From the NCBI RefSeq assembly GCF_001411555.2, contig NC_049902.1, positions 15,216,741-15,280,740 on the forward strand: a stretch of 64,000 nucleotides of DNA. Reading direction: 5' to 3'. Origin of the DNA: Juglans regia (taxonomy: Eukaryota; Streptophyta; Magnoliopsida; Fagales; Juglandaceae). This document shows, in pieces, positions 46,089-57,453 of this stretch (position 1 is the first letter of the stretch; each line of letters opens with the position of its first letter). A model generated the notes under the pieces. It did not search any database, was not told where the DNA came from, and saw only the letters and a list, made by a program, of their open reading frames with translations. Made by a program: the position numbers and the translations under genes.

Positions 46089-47355
46089 CTAAATACTGCT
46101 ATCAAGTTCTGTGTTATCTCTTATCCTACTTATTGTTTCTCTTCCATCAGTTGTTTCCATCTGCATATCAATTGTTCTATTTTTATCAGCCTGTCTTGCT
46201 CTCTTTTTCCAGCCAAGCTGTTTTTTCCTAGCTTCCTCACATTTTGCCATTTCCATAGGTTTTGTAATTGAATTTGACAGATTAATAGAGGTGCCAAGAG
46301 AATTTGTTAATGAACTGCTTTGTGCCCTTGTCATAACCCCCTTTGATTGATGATATGATTTTTCCTGTTCTAAATCAAATGATTTTTTTACCTCATTTTC
46401 AGCATAGTTATTGTGATGTTCCAATTGTAATACACATTTTCCTTTGTTAGGCAGCCTGACCTTGAGGAAATAAAATTTATCACAGGTTCCTCTACAAGTA
46501 AAATGTCATCAGCTTTATTCTGTTCTGCCATCCTTGGTTTTTGAATTGATTGGTTTTGGACTCTCCCACGGGTCCCATACCTTCTATCACCCTGGCCATT
46601 TGTACTTATAGGGGATGCATTCAACCACTGACCATACTGAGAGATGCTGCCAAACCCAGTTGTGTTTTTTCTATCCTTCTCTACATCACAATTCCTGTCA
46701 GCATGCTTAATTACCCCACAAAGGTAACATTTCATATTTGAATTCTATTCTCCTTTGCTTTCCTTCCACTCTAACCATCTTACTTCTGACAAGAGGTTTG
46801 GTAATAAACAGAATTACTCTAATCCTAAGATATTTACCCCAGCCAAAACCATCTTCATCCACATCGACAGTTATTACCTCCCCCACTATTGAGCCAATTC
46901 TGCCCCACCCCCCCCCCCCCCCCCCTCTCACATGTCATAGCTGCCAGAGGCAACATAAGAAGTTGAATCCAAAAGATTTCATGATTAAATTTCATTTTTT
47001 GTGGAGGAGTATTACTATCAAAGAGTTGAATACAAATCAGATTTTCATCAAAAGACCATGGTCTGCCGTGTAGAACTCTTTTTATATCCACCAGTTTATG
47101 AAATTAAACTAAGAATTGATTGTGCCCTACCTCTTTAAAGAGTAGCCATCCCTCTGGATTCCATAATTTTGTCATCATGGCTTTGAAAGCCTCATTGTTT
47201 ATAGATTTTTCCTTTAGAATAAGCATAATCAGACAATTCTGACTTCTTACATCTGATCTCCTTGTTTCTTCTTCAGTGAATATTACGATTTCCTGTTCTT
47301 CTTCTGTAAGTGTAAAACCTTCCCAAAATCTTTTCAATTCATCTGTCATGTTCAA
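46089..47355 (-). pseudogene. LINE 3 ORF1 (DUF4283 plus zinc knuckle), fragmented
   Basis: Starts at 47355 (MNMTDELKRFWEGFTLTEEE), continues with KRVLHGRPWSFDENLI, FDSNTPPQKMKFNHEIFWIQ, then a run of 18 G on the coding strand (46908-46925) that breaks the frame, then WGKYLRIRVILFITKPL and a CCHC knuckle (CYLCGVIKHADRNC) at 46735-46690. The tail to about 46089 is basic and Ser-rich. This is the nucleic-acid-binding protein of plant L1 elements. Confidence 0.75.
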
Positions 47356-47360
47356 CTAGA

Positions 47361-48606
47361 TTGTTTGATTACTGAAACTATGAGAATTACAGACATGATC
47401 TAAGCACCGCCTTATCCTTTAAGGAAATGACAAAAGACCTTACCCTCTGAAAAAGGAAAGGACCCCTAAACAATCATTCACCATTTTGATAAAGGGTTTG
47501 AATAGACAGCAGTTCGAAACGGGTACCCAATTGCACAGTATAATTTATAATCATCGATAGTAATAATTATCATAATATTATATTGCCCTATAATGTCAAT
47601 TTTATACTAGCATAGTCTCATTGATGGGCCTTTCCACCTTGACACCAACATCATCTGAACACATACGATCATATTAGCCGACATATATGATTGAAAAATG
47701 CTAGAAAATCTGTTTTGGGCTTCCGTTTATGCTTCCCGTTTGAGATGTAAAAGCCACGTGGCCTTTACTTTACCTTTTTCTTTTTTTTATTCTTTTCTTC
47801 TCACCCATGGCCCCTTCCCTCTCCTTTTTTGTTTTGTTTTTGTCTTCTTTCTTTTCTTCTCTCACCTGCCCCCTGCCCCCTCCCCTCTTCTTTTCTTTCT
47901 TAACTCCATTGCAGCACAATTGCTTCTTCTAGCTCTCTAAAATCGAAAGCAGATCCTTCTTGATTGCTAAACAAGAAAACAATTAAATGACCTATGTCAG
48001 ACATGATGAGCAGAGAAGCAAACAAAGCCAAATTAAGTTTTTGCTGAGAAAAGAAGGGATTTTGTTTAGCAAATAATCTAAGATTTTGCATTACTAAATA
48101 AGATTTTGGAAAACAATGAAGAAAATTGTCCTCATACACGAAAATAGTGGAAGGACCAAATATCAATTCTAACTAATGAATTGATATAATAACACTTTAT
48201 TATTTGGTATGGCCATGATCACTACATTACTTGAATGCATTAACATGTTAGACCGTCTATATTAATACCATGGGACCATTATAACATGTTAGGGTACAAC
48301 AAATACATGGAATAACATGCTAATGGCTTAGGATAAGCGTTGAGAATTGTTTATAATAACTATCGACTGATGAATGGCATATGTGTGAAGAATTGTTTAT
48401 AATAATGTTTATTATTACAAATTTACAATACCATTATGTTCTTATCCGAATTGTGCGGAACGATTGCAGGCCATACTAACTATCTTTTTCTTACCACTAT
48501 ATTAATGGACGTTATATAGTGGTAATAAAAAATCAATAAACGAAATATTATACAATCTGAGATTACTTAATATATTTTTAATTATATATAAACATTACGG
48601 AAGAAA
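47361..48606. other. Non-coding; pyrimidine-rich tract at 47770-47920
   Basis: AT-rich DNA with a 150-bp CT-rich tract. No gene or transposon end was supported. Short ORFs here have no recognisable domain. Confidence 0.45.
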
Positions 48607-48855
48607 TGGGAGTACTTTTTCTGAGGGATGAGAAGGGTAGTGTTATCCTCTGATCAGCTTGTAAGTAGGAAAATGAGATTAATGATCCTATCGAGATTGA
48701 GATGCTAGCAATTTTGAGTGGTCTTCAGATTTGCATTCCTCTTGGTATAACACAACTTGTTATTGAGAGTGACTCTTTGCTTATGGTTAATGAAGTACAG
48801 AATGAAGGACCATCAAGATCACTTCACGGAAATTTTGTGCTGCATGCAGATTAAG
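48607..48855 (+). pseudogene. Orphan RNase H (RVT_3-type) fragment
   Basis: The upper half reads GVLFLRDEKGSVIL with a stop. After a frameshift, the lower half reads EIEMLAILSGLQICIPLGIT, QLVIESDSLLMVNEVQ, matching the E-x-x-A and V(I)ESDS motifs of the plant reverse-transcriptase-associated RNase H. It is not attached to a reverse transcriptase. It is either a LINE 3' remnant on plus or a fragment of a host RNase H-like gene. Confidence 0.6.
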
Positions 48856-49875
48856 AGAATGGAGAAGGCTAGGCGGCTAGAGTTTGATCTGCAAGCTTAA
48901 GAGTTTATAAACGTGTTAGTCGGGTTGAAACCGATTTTTAACGGGTTCGACCCGACATGTAATCCAATTCCAAACCGATTTTTATTGGAAGGGTCTATTT
49001 GGATCTTTCGGGTGGGTCGAAAGACAATGTATAATTATAATAATATTAACCAAGAATGGTAAGTAACATTGATATCATGATGAGGTGATATCAAATAATT
49101 ATATTTTTGATGGTAGCAATCAGCTTAAAATAATATATCAGCTAGCAATATCCCTACACTCCGAGAATTAATAAACCCAGCTAGCAAATCAAACAAATAA
49201 TCAAATAATTATTTCTGTACATTTGCACTCCAAGGGTTTAATTACTATATACCCAAATGAGGATTTTTTTTTTTTTTTTTATATACATTTAGAGGATGGG
49301 GGTTTCGAACTCCAAACCTCTATTTTGAAAACTATGAGTTATGTCAATCAAGATAGCTACCTCGTGGCTATTTAAGAGTCAGATGACTATAAAGAATATT
49401 TGTACGTGGGAAGAATTCTTCATGCAAAACAAAAAATAAAGTATTATTATATATATCCGTTGATACTATTATTTAAATAAACCTTGACCCTCATGAGGAG
49501 AGCAGGTTACCTGATGGCCAAGGTTTATTTAAAAAATAATCCACAGACAACATGATACTGTTTGTACAAAAGGATATAATATTAAATGTGACCATAATTA
49601 AAAAAATGTCACATAGGATTTGTGACATACTAGATATAGTTTAACAATCTTATAATATATATAAGACTTAATTGGGGTAGATCACTTTCTTTGAATTTAA
49701 TATCAAGTAAATTCACTAATTTGATTATTATTTTGAATCCTGATGAGGCCCACGTAGATCTCACTGTATTGGCATTCCACGATCAATTTTAATTTATGGT
49801 CTATAACAGTCATAAGACTCGCCATCATCTACGTAAGGTCATTAATTATTGCATAGAAGAATCTATTAACATCGA
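48856..49875. other. Non-coding stretch
   Basis: Contains a short cluster of cgggttgaaacc/cgggttcgacccg words (48915-49020) resembling subterminal repeats of the hAT elements in this window, a T17 run near 49267 and the hairpin listed separately. No gene. Confidence 0.45.
49472..49533. repeat. Perfect 15-bp inverted repeat with 32-nt loop
   Basis: TTTAAATAAACCTTG at 49472-49486 and its exact complement CAAGGTTTATTTAAA at 49519-49533. The loop contains ccctcatgagg, itself a small palindrome. Confidence 0.85.
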
Positions 49876-50002
49876 CACTAGAAAACTACTTATTTACGAC
49901 TAGTTAATTCTGACGAAATAACTATTTACAACTAAAATTAGTTGTAAATAATATTTTAATTACAATAAATTAGTCACAAAAACCTATTTTTCTTGTAAAT
50001 AT
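49876..50002. mobile_element. Miniature CACTA-type element
   Basis: Starts CACTAGAAAACTACTTATTTACGAC and ends cacaaaaacctatttttcttgtaa, close to the complement of TACAAGAAAAATAGG. The interior has dyad repeats of ttac(g/a)actagtt/aattagttgtaa. The right end has lost the final CACTA bases. Confidence 0.5.
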
Positions 50003-50480
50003 ATCTAAGTGTAATATATAATCTTCAAGTACATGTTCATACAACAATAGTACACATAAACGATTGCCATAATTCATAGTTTGGAACATGTATCGTATCA
50101 ACGGTTAAATCACACATTGATATGACCTATATGACTCATAATTGGCTTAATTCATTTTAGATAATGGGTCATAGGTCATAAGAGAATAAATAATCAAAAT
50201 TATGTCATATAATAGTCAAATACTGTTTCTCAAAATCCTTTACTGTTCTTTTTAAGATTCCAATAATAAGGGCTCAAAATTCTTGTTCTAACAAGTTGTA
50301 CTTCCATTTATAACTTGCTAATGTTTTCTTGAAGAATTTTTGTAACTAAACGTTCAATTTAGTTTAGATAACATGCGTATATATTTGTGCAAATCTTTCT
50401 TTATTATTGATTACTTTTGATTGTCAATCTTTATTTTACTTGGTTGAATATGATGTTTCGACTTTGTATCAGATCATGAA
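50003..50480. other. Non-coding spacer
   Basis: AT-rich; nothing recognised between the miniature element and CACTA element 2. Confidence 0.5.
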
Positions 50481-50639
50481 CACTACAACAAATTAAGTCT
50501 TTTGGAATGAACATTTTCATCCCAAAAGACTGGGATTTCATCCCAAAATATTTTTTGGGACGAAAAAAAACAGTCCCAAGTTCGTCCCTATAAAACTGTC
50601 CCAAAAGGTATTTTGGGACGAAAATGAGAAATTCATCCC

Positions 50640-50965
50640 AAAAAATATTTTTTGGGACGAAATTAAGCTGGACCGTTCGATCGCGTTCGAACGGAATTTT
50701 TTTTTTCTGGGACGATTTAAATTCGTCTCAAAAATTCGTTTGAACCATGAGTAATTATTCGAACGGGTATTTCATGGTCGATCGATCGATACCAATCCAT
50801 TTGACCAAAAACCTATGAAGAAACGTTCGAACAAAAAAATTTATGATCGAATGCAAATAGAGAATTGCCTGTTCAAACGGCGCAGAATTTTTATCGTTCA
50901 AACTCTAACTTTCAATATTCGAACGGTTGTGTCCATTTTTATATGTTCGAACGTTTGATGAGAGT
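50640..50965. repeat. Left subterminal repeats: CGTTCGAACG palindromes and TTTTGGGACGAAA
   Basis: The palindrome CGTTCGAACG is perfect at 50683-50692 and near-perfect at about 50826, 50946 and 50965. Interspersed words TTTTGGGACGAAA and TTCGTCCCAAA form a second inverted set at the outer edge. Such arrays bind the TnpA-type protein in CACTA elements; that is family knowledge, not shown here. Confidence 0.75.
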
Positions 50966-51253
50966 TCGAACGGTTATTATTTTCTTGGACAATAGTATCA
51001 ATTTAAAACCAAATAGATATTTATATTTCAAAAATACATTACAAATTGTTCAATATAAATAAAACTAATCTAATAAGTCAGAACTAAATAAATAAAATAC
51101 TAATAATACTAATAAAATTATCAATACATGATACATAAATTGTTCAATATACAAAAACACTTCTAATGAAATTCAATTGTTTGGATGCCTGAATTGTTGC
51201 ATAAGCATCTGCATTTGAAGCTGCATCTGTCTTTGTTGTTCTTGCATTTGGAG

Positions 51254-53103
51254 TTACATCTCTCTTTGTTGATCTTCTTGTTGTTTTATGCGTATCTCTA
51301 TATCTGCTTGTTTCGTCAATTGAGCCTCTAATTCCTGCTGTTTTGCCGTCAATTCTTCGATCCTAGAATTTGCATTCTCTAATGCAATGGCAGTAGTGCT
51401 TGATGTTGATGAAGAGCCTGAAAACTTTACATAGCGACCCAAACTCTTCAAATAGCCCGAACGTTGACCCAGAACTTGTGTAAAAATTTCAACATCACTT
51501 GTTGATGAATTATGATCTGATACAGTTTCAACGCGAAGGGCAACCATTTTATCCTACACACAACATATAAAATTAATATTGACACAATAATTTAAATATG
51601 GTTAATTAAAAGAAATTATAATACTTACATAATTTTCATGAGCAACTGGATGAGTCCACTCTCCATTACTATTAGTATGTGATGCAGCATATAATTTTGT
51701 TAGATCATAATTGGTGTCTGACTCTTGTTACAAAAGACATTGTTAAGATATAAAGTCTATATTAAAAACAAACTACATAGAATAAAAAAAATTAAATAAA
51801 AAAGTACATTACCAATTTCTGAGATAGATTATGGAAAGATTTTGAGCCTGCATGATCTATTTATTTTGTTTATAGAACTTTGCTCCTGCATAGAAGTTGT
51901 AAAAGTTAGTACGTGAAAAATTACGAATATGACACATAAAGAATTCATTTAATTTACCTTATATGATAGATCGTCAAACATGTTGCAAAATTTTCACCAT
52001 TCTTCAACTTGGACATCCTGAAAAGGATGCTGGCGTGCATTTTCCTTGTTCTCGTACTTCTTGTAATGCTTGCGACATCTTGCCTTATACTTGCGGAATG
52101 CATTACACATAAGCTCTTCGACAGTCCTATGCTCGTCTCTCCGACCAAAATTTAGTTCGAAGTCATCCTTGAAAAAGTATATACACAAAGATATTATCAT
52201 TTAGAGTATTAAATAATATGAAAAAAAATATTTTTATTTAAATATTATGTACCAAACAACGCTTTTTTATAAGTTCTTTCACATTTTGCGAGACTTTATG
52301 CCATGAACTCGTAGCCAAAGGTGCATAAGTCCGTGTAAGAGCACCCACATGCGAAGCAAGCCAAGCTGCTTGTTGTTCCTCGCCTCCGGTATGTTCGTCA
52401 GGAATGTTAACCTTAATCTTACATACTTTACGATATTTCTCAAATGTCAAGCCTCTAGTAGTGCCTCGTCCGTGACGAGTACTATGCAATGTTTTGAATA
52501 CCATACCGGATGATATACCGGTCAAGGCACTAGAACGAAATATTTCAGTACCAGTATCGTTTTGAGATAGCGTTTCGGGATAATATTTTAGAATACTCGA
52601 TATATAAATAAATTATATTCCAAAATTATATTCCAAAATAATAGTTTATATATAAATAAATTATATATAGATATATATATATAAATTATAAATAGTCTAG
52701 TCTGAATTGTGGGTTAAAAAATAAGCTTGTAGTTTGAAAAAATGAAAAAAAAAAAAATACTGGCCGAAATATCGGCCGGTACCAGCCGAAATTGAAGCCG
52801 GTATAGGCCGAAATTGAGGCCGGTACGAAATAGATATAGTACTTGTACCGGCCGGATGGCCGGTATGAAAAATTTCGGCCGTACCGGCCTGTACGGTACG
52901 AAATTTAAAACTATGGTACTATGTGTTATCTCTATAAAATAATATTAGTTATTTACCTTGTATCAATTAGCACATATCTTAATTAAAAAAATGAGTATTA
53001 GCTATTTACCTTATTTTGTAGAGTTAGTCTATAATGGTGAGTCAGATGGAGAGCTAGGAACAGGTGGAGATGAGTTGCAAACTTCCTTCCTCTTTGGTGG
53101 CAT
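51254..53103 (-). pseudogene. CACTA element 2 TnpA-like (Ptta/En/Spm) gene, interrupted
   Basis: Exon 1 starts at ATG 53103 (MPPKRKEVCNSSPPVPSSPS) and contains a TAG. The next exon is split by a 429-bp MITE (52487-52915). Beyond it: RGTTRGLTFEKYRKVCKIKV, AWLASHVGALTRTYAPLATS, SWHKVSQNVKELIKKRC (52480-52240); NFGRRDEHRTVEELMCNAFR, KARCRKHYKKYE (52160-51990); and SSSTSSTTAIALENANSRIE, TAKQQELEAQLTKQ (51547-51254). Order and spacing match element 1. The last exon opens with VALRVETVSDHNSST. The predicted role is a DNA-binding protein for the subterminal repeats, now disabled. Confidence 0.7.
52487..52915. mobile_element. 429-bp MITE nested in CACTA element 2
   Basis: GTACTATG occurs at 52479-52486 and 52916-52923. 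Element 1 has a single uninterrupted copy of this site (gattgtactgttatctc at about 16596-16612), confirming insertion. The ends read CAATGTTTTGAATACC and, complemented, CATAGTTTTAAATTTCGTACC, a degenerate inverted repeat. The arms are full of CCGGTA(C)/GGCCGG words around an AT-rich centre. An 8-bp duplication suggests the hAT superfamily; 9 bp (MULE) cannot be excluded. Confidence 0.85.
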
Positions 53104-53140
53104 AATTGCGAGGTACCGTATAATGTGAACACAAAATCGA

Positions 53141-54037
53141 TCAATCATCTGTATCAGTTTCATCTATAGATTCGCTCTCATCATCTGTAGATACTTCAGA
53201 TGAGTCAATACTTTGATCAACCATCGCTTCAACTATTTCAGCCTCAATATCTTCCCTATGTAGTGGGATCATCTCATACTGGCTCAAATCCACAAATAAG
53301 TAAATGACAGGTTGACTCTCTTGGTATGCTTCTTGAATAGAGGGATCATCTTCTTCTTCATCTTGTCCCTCCGCCTCAGGGATAACGTCAAAAATATTTC
53401 TAGGAGAAAACTTTTGTACTACTTGCCATTGATTTCCTAATTGAGGATCGTCTAAATAGAATACTTGAGATGCTTGGAAAGCCAAAATAAAAGGATAATC
53501 TTCATACTATTTTTTAATGTATTAATACTCAGAAAATATTCATCCTGGCATTTTCCCCTTCGAGGATTGCTTAAATCCCACCAATCACACTTAAATATAT
53601 AAACCACAAGCTCCCTCACATTGTGAATCATTCCACAAGCGGGTAAAAGTGTCATGGCACGAATCATTTGAATTTGATGGATCTGTTCCACTTTCATCCA
53701 TAAACATTCCCGCACTAATGTCGCCCAGCATTTGCTCCATATCCTTTTCGGGCTTGTCACCAACAACCCCAGGATGTACATCTTCATCGATATCTTCATC
53801 TTCATCTTGAAGTTCAAATGACGTTGGATATGGTTCTCCATATAAGACTCAATCAGTATAACCTTGGTCAATACCTTTGACAAACATATGCTCTCTCATT
53901 AACTCTATCTTATGAGAACGTAAATTCTTACAAAATTGACATGGGCATCTAATACGACCGTCACTGCCGATTGTATAGGATGCAAACTCCAAAAATTTCT
54001 TAACTCCTTCAGCATATACATTGTAATCCTCACCCAA
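53141..54037 (-). pseudogene. CACTA element 2 TnpD-like transposase with central deletion
   Basis: The N-terminus is a Transpos_assoc domain (54037-53849): EGVKKFLEFASYT, RCPCQFCKNL with the C-x2-C pair, REHMFVKGIDQGYTD. After a TAG and an acidic linker (DEDEDIDEDVHPGVVGDKPE) the sequence jumps to the C-terminal part (YIFKCDWWDLSN near 53590; FYLDDPQLGNQWQVVQKFSP; then acidic tail to TGA 53141-53143). The entire DDE catalytic (Transposase_21) region and most of DUF4216 are missing. Element 1 retains part of that segment at 17294-17482. Confidence 0.7.
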
Positions 54038-54564
54038 CCGGGTAGTTGGTTCTATCCCATTTAGGATTGTAAGAGCATAATCGCCAACCTACCAACATTA
54101 TATGTCACTTCCAACAAGATTTCGGCAGCATCTCCCCATAGTTCTCCAAATATGCTCGTTTGGTCGTGCACACCGACGAGTAATACATCGATGCACATTC
54201 ACCGAAACTGCCTATCCGAAGAACAATAAGGGATGACTCTACCAAAATCATAATGTCGGATGCAACATATATAGTTTCATAGTTTGCGAGAATGATCTTT
54301 CAATCCCAAATTGTCCACTCTGGACAATTCAAGAGTTATCAATCAACCGTTCAACATGATTGATAACTCTCGAACGGGTTTAAGGTTTATTTCAATGCCA
54401 AGTAAAAAATATGATATTAAAACACTACAAATATACAACATATGCTGAAGGATCCTAACATATATGCCAACTATCCTAACATATATTAAAACACAACAAT
54501 AATAAAAAAAAAATGCGAGAATACAAGATGATACATTATATATATCATGGGTATTTTAAGTATC

Positions 54565-54840
54565 CTAAATATATCATGGGTATTATTTATTAGGTTAATT
54601 ATACATTATAGTTAATTTTAAGTATTAATTAAAATTTAATTTTATTATTTGTTAAGTTAGTCCTTATAGTTTAATATTAATTATCTTTTATTATTTTTTA
54701 AGTTAGTCCTCATAGTTTAATTAAAATTTAATTTATTATTTGTTAAGTTAGTCCTCATAGTTTAATATTAATTATCTTTTATTATTTTTTTAAGTTAGTC
54801 CTCATAGTTTAATTAAAATTTAATCCTATCCCTTTTTAAG
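54565..54840. repeat. Tandem AT-rich repeats, about 70-95 bp unit
   Basis: Words gttaagttagtcct(c/t)atagttt, taattaaaatttaatt and taattatcttttattattt alternate about three times. Located between the TnpD remnant and the inner subterminal-type cluster. Confidence 0.7.
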
Positions 54841-54843
54841 TGT

Positions 54844-55125
54844 GTTGTAAGATAGTTTTTACAATTATTCTCTTTTAAATATTAATATGAGTTTAACTAT
54901 TATTAATCCTTATGTAATTATAATATAATTTTAAGACATATTAAGTAATTCGTTGTAAGATAATTTTTACAACTATTCTAATTATAAATATTAATATAAG
55001 TTTAACTATTATTAATTCTTATGTTTTTATAATATAATTTTAAGAGATATTAAGTAATAAGTTGTAAGATAATTTTTACAACTATTATCTTTTAAATATT
55101 AATATGACTTTACGTATTATTAATT
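54844..55125. repeat. Three-copy tandem repeat, about 106-110 bp unit
   Basis: Each unit contains gttgtaagata(g/a)tttttacaa, itself a near-palindrome, then aaatattaatat(g/a)a and attattaat(c/t)cttatg. Copies start near 54846, 54953 and 55061. Confidence 0.75.
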
Positions 55126-55199
55126 CTTGCATATATATATACTATATATAATCTACTACAATATTACATATTTATATGATAGTTTAACATAGTTTTTAC

Positions 55200-57290
55200 A
55201 ACCGTTTGAACATGGTAATATCCTGTTCGAACATATTTATCCGTTCGAACGGTATATAACCATATTTGAACGGTCTCAACCCAGATTCCAAACTCCAGCC
55301 AGTTTAGATGAGTACTAGTATCTCACAAAATATCATACACTCATATTCAAAAAACATTACAAATATACAACATATATACTTCGAATGGCACCCCTCTAAC
55401 AAACATACAACATATATACTTCCAATAGCAACCTTCTAACAAACATACAACATATATACTTTGAATAGAATCTAACAAATATATTTTGTGTTTAAACTAA
55501 CAAACACCTACACAATATATATATAAACCACAAAATCAATAATAAAAAATGATAGATGTAGAACTAAAATGATAAAGAAAGTTATACCTTTAAGCAAAAT
55601 ATACTAAGCAATCATCTTTGAAAGATGATAGAATGAAGGAGTTTGTGAAGAAAATGTAAGATTTTTTAGAGAAAACGCAGAAGAGTGAAAGAGAGGAGAG
55701 AAAAATAAGGGACTGATGGCGTGCGGGAAGATTATAAGTTTTAACCAATCATTCAAACGTAACTAAAGTTCGGTCGAACGTGAAATTTTTCAGCGGCTAA
55801 TTTTCCCGCCCGCACAAATTTCTACATTACCGTTCGATTAGCTAAAAATTATGTTCGAACGATAATCCAGCAGTCTTTAATTGGTGGGATACTTTTCCAC
55901 CACTGCAATAATCCGTTCGAACTATAACAAATAACATTTGAACGGTTATCCAAAGTCATTAATTGGCAGGATGTTGTCCCACCATTGCAATAATCCGATC
56001 GAATGTTTTTTTCATACGTTCAAACGCTACATATGTGTTTGAACGATTTACGGTACCGTTCGAACACATCACTTTAATGTTTAAATATAATTTTTTTCAT
56101 CATTAAATGAAAAGTACTATAAGATCATATATATTCGTTATATATACTATCATATATATAGTAATAAATACTATCATATATATAGTAATCTATACTAAAT
56201 ATCATAGATATAGTATAGTATACTAAAATATACTATAAACATGTAAGATCATATCTATTAGTAATATATAGAGAAATTTATAAGATGATAGTATATTAGT
56301 AATCTATACTCTATATATATGTTGTATAGTATCATATATAACTTATATAGTTAAGTATAATGGGTAAAGTATAATGGAATATATAGCATGATATATATTA
56401 GTTAAGTATAAACTCATACCATATAGTACTATATGCTATCATATATATATATATATATATATATTACAATCTCATATATAACACTTTGATAGTAAAATAT
56501 TATGATATATTACTATTATACTATAATAAAATACATATAAGTTATTATGTTTTTATTTAAAGTATTATACTATCATAATATATATTATAATATTACATAT
56601 ATATTACAGTATATATAATCTACTATAATAGTATATATATTATATTAATTTATAGGATTATAAATATAATATACATTTAATATGAATTTTTACAAAACTT
56701 AAAACAAATACCGTTCAAACGTTAAATATTAACATTCGAACAATATTGTAAAACCGTTCGAATGGTAAAATATAACGTTCGAACGGTTATGCACATATAA
56801 GTTATCGCGGACAGATATTTCTCTCACGCCGCCGTCCCCATCGTTTGAAAGCGAGAGAAAATGTTTGAACGCCCATCAATCACCGCCGTAATCAGCACCT
56901 ACGTCAAACACACTTTCCACCCAAGTGAAGGTATATATAAGCTATTTTACTATTTATTATATGATTTTATGGTTTTATTCATTTTTTCTAGAAAAATTAT
57001 ATTTTTTCATCAATAGTCACCGTCGAACACCATAAATCTACCGTAGGATGTTTAGAAATAAAGAGTAGTATGTTTTTCGTCGAAGAAACCATGGAATCGA
57101 TGGATTTTTGGGTGTTTTCATGGCCACTGAGTTGACTCAGCCATGGCCGAACTCGATCTGTTTTCCGTTCGAACACTTTCGAACGATTTAACCCTTACGT
57201 TCGAACCATCTATTAAGCGTTCAAACGGTTTTCAGTTTCTGTTCGACCATATATTATATTCGTTCGAACGCTTTATATTAAATTCGAACC
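55200..57290. repeat. Internal cluster of subterminal-type GTTCGAAC repeats
   Basis: Perfect CGTTCGAACG at 56776-56785 and 57261-57270, and many one-mismatch copies (for example near 55222, 55243, 55845, 55917, 56030, 56058, 57170, 57183). These are the same words as at the element ends, but more than 4 kb from the left end and 2 kb from the right. Between them 56080-56680 is almost pure AT with a (TA)n tract at 56441-56464. Confidence 0.75.
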
Positions 57291-57453
57291 ATTTTGTTTA
57301 TATTAGCTTATGAAATTGTTTTTATCGTTTCATTGAATTGTTCTATCAATTAATTTATTAAAGTATATAATTTTGTATATCTTTTCGTCATAATTAGATT
57401 TTATCACTAATGTTGAATATATATTTTATTTTTATAATTTCAGGTTCATAATA

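Larger units (their letters stand above)
42170..47360 (-). mobile_element. L1-like LINE 3, nearly full-length, decayed
   Basis: Order on the minus strand: ORF1 (47355 to about 46090), endonuclease (45990 to about 45300), reverse transcriptase (about 44800-43560), zf-RVT region (about 43480-42700) and RNase H (42512-42177), then A8 at about 42178-42172 read on minus. The length of 5.2 kb is close to a complete plant L1. There are many stops and frameshifts. No flanking duplication was found. Confidence 0.85.

Noticed and set aside
49290..49330. gggtttcgaactccaaacctct as a tRNA gene or SINE B box
   Set aside because: Only a B-box-like word is present; no A box at proper spacing, no cloverleaf and no target duplication.
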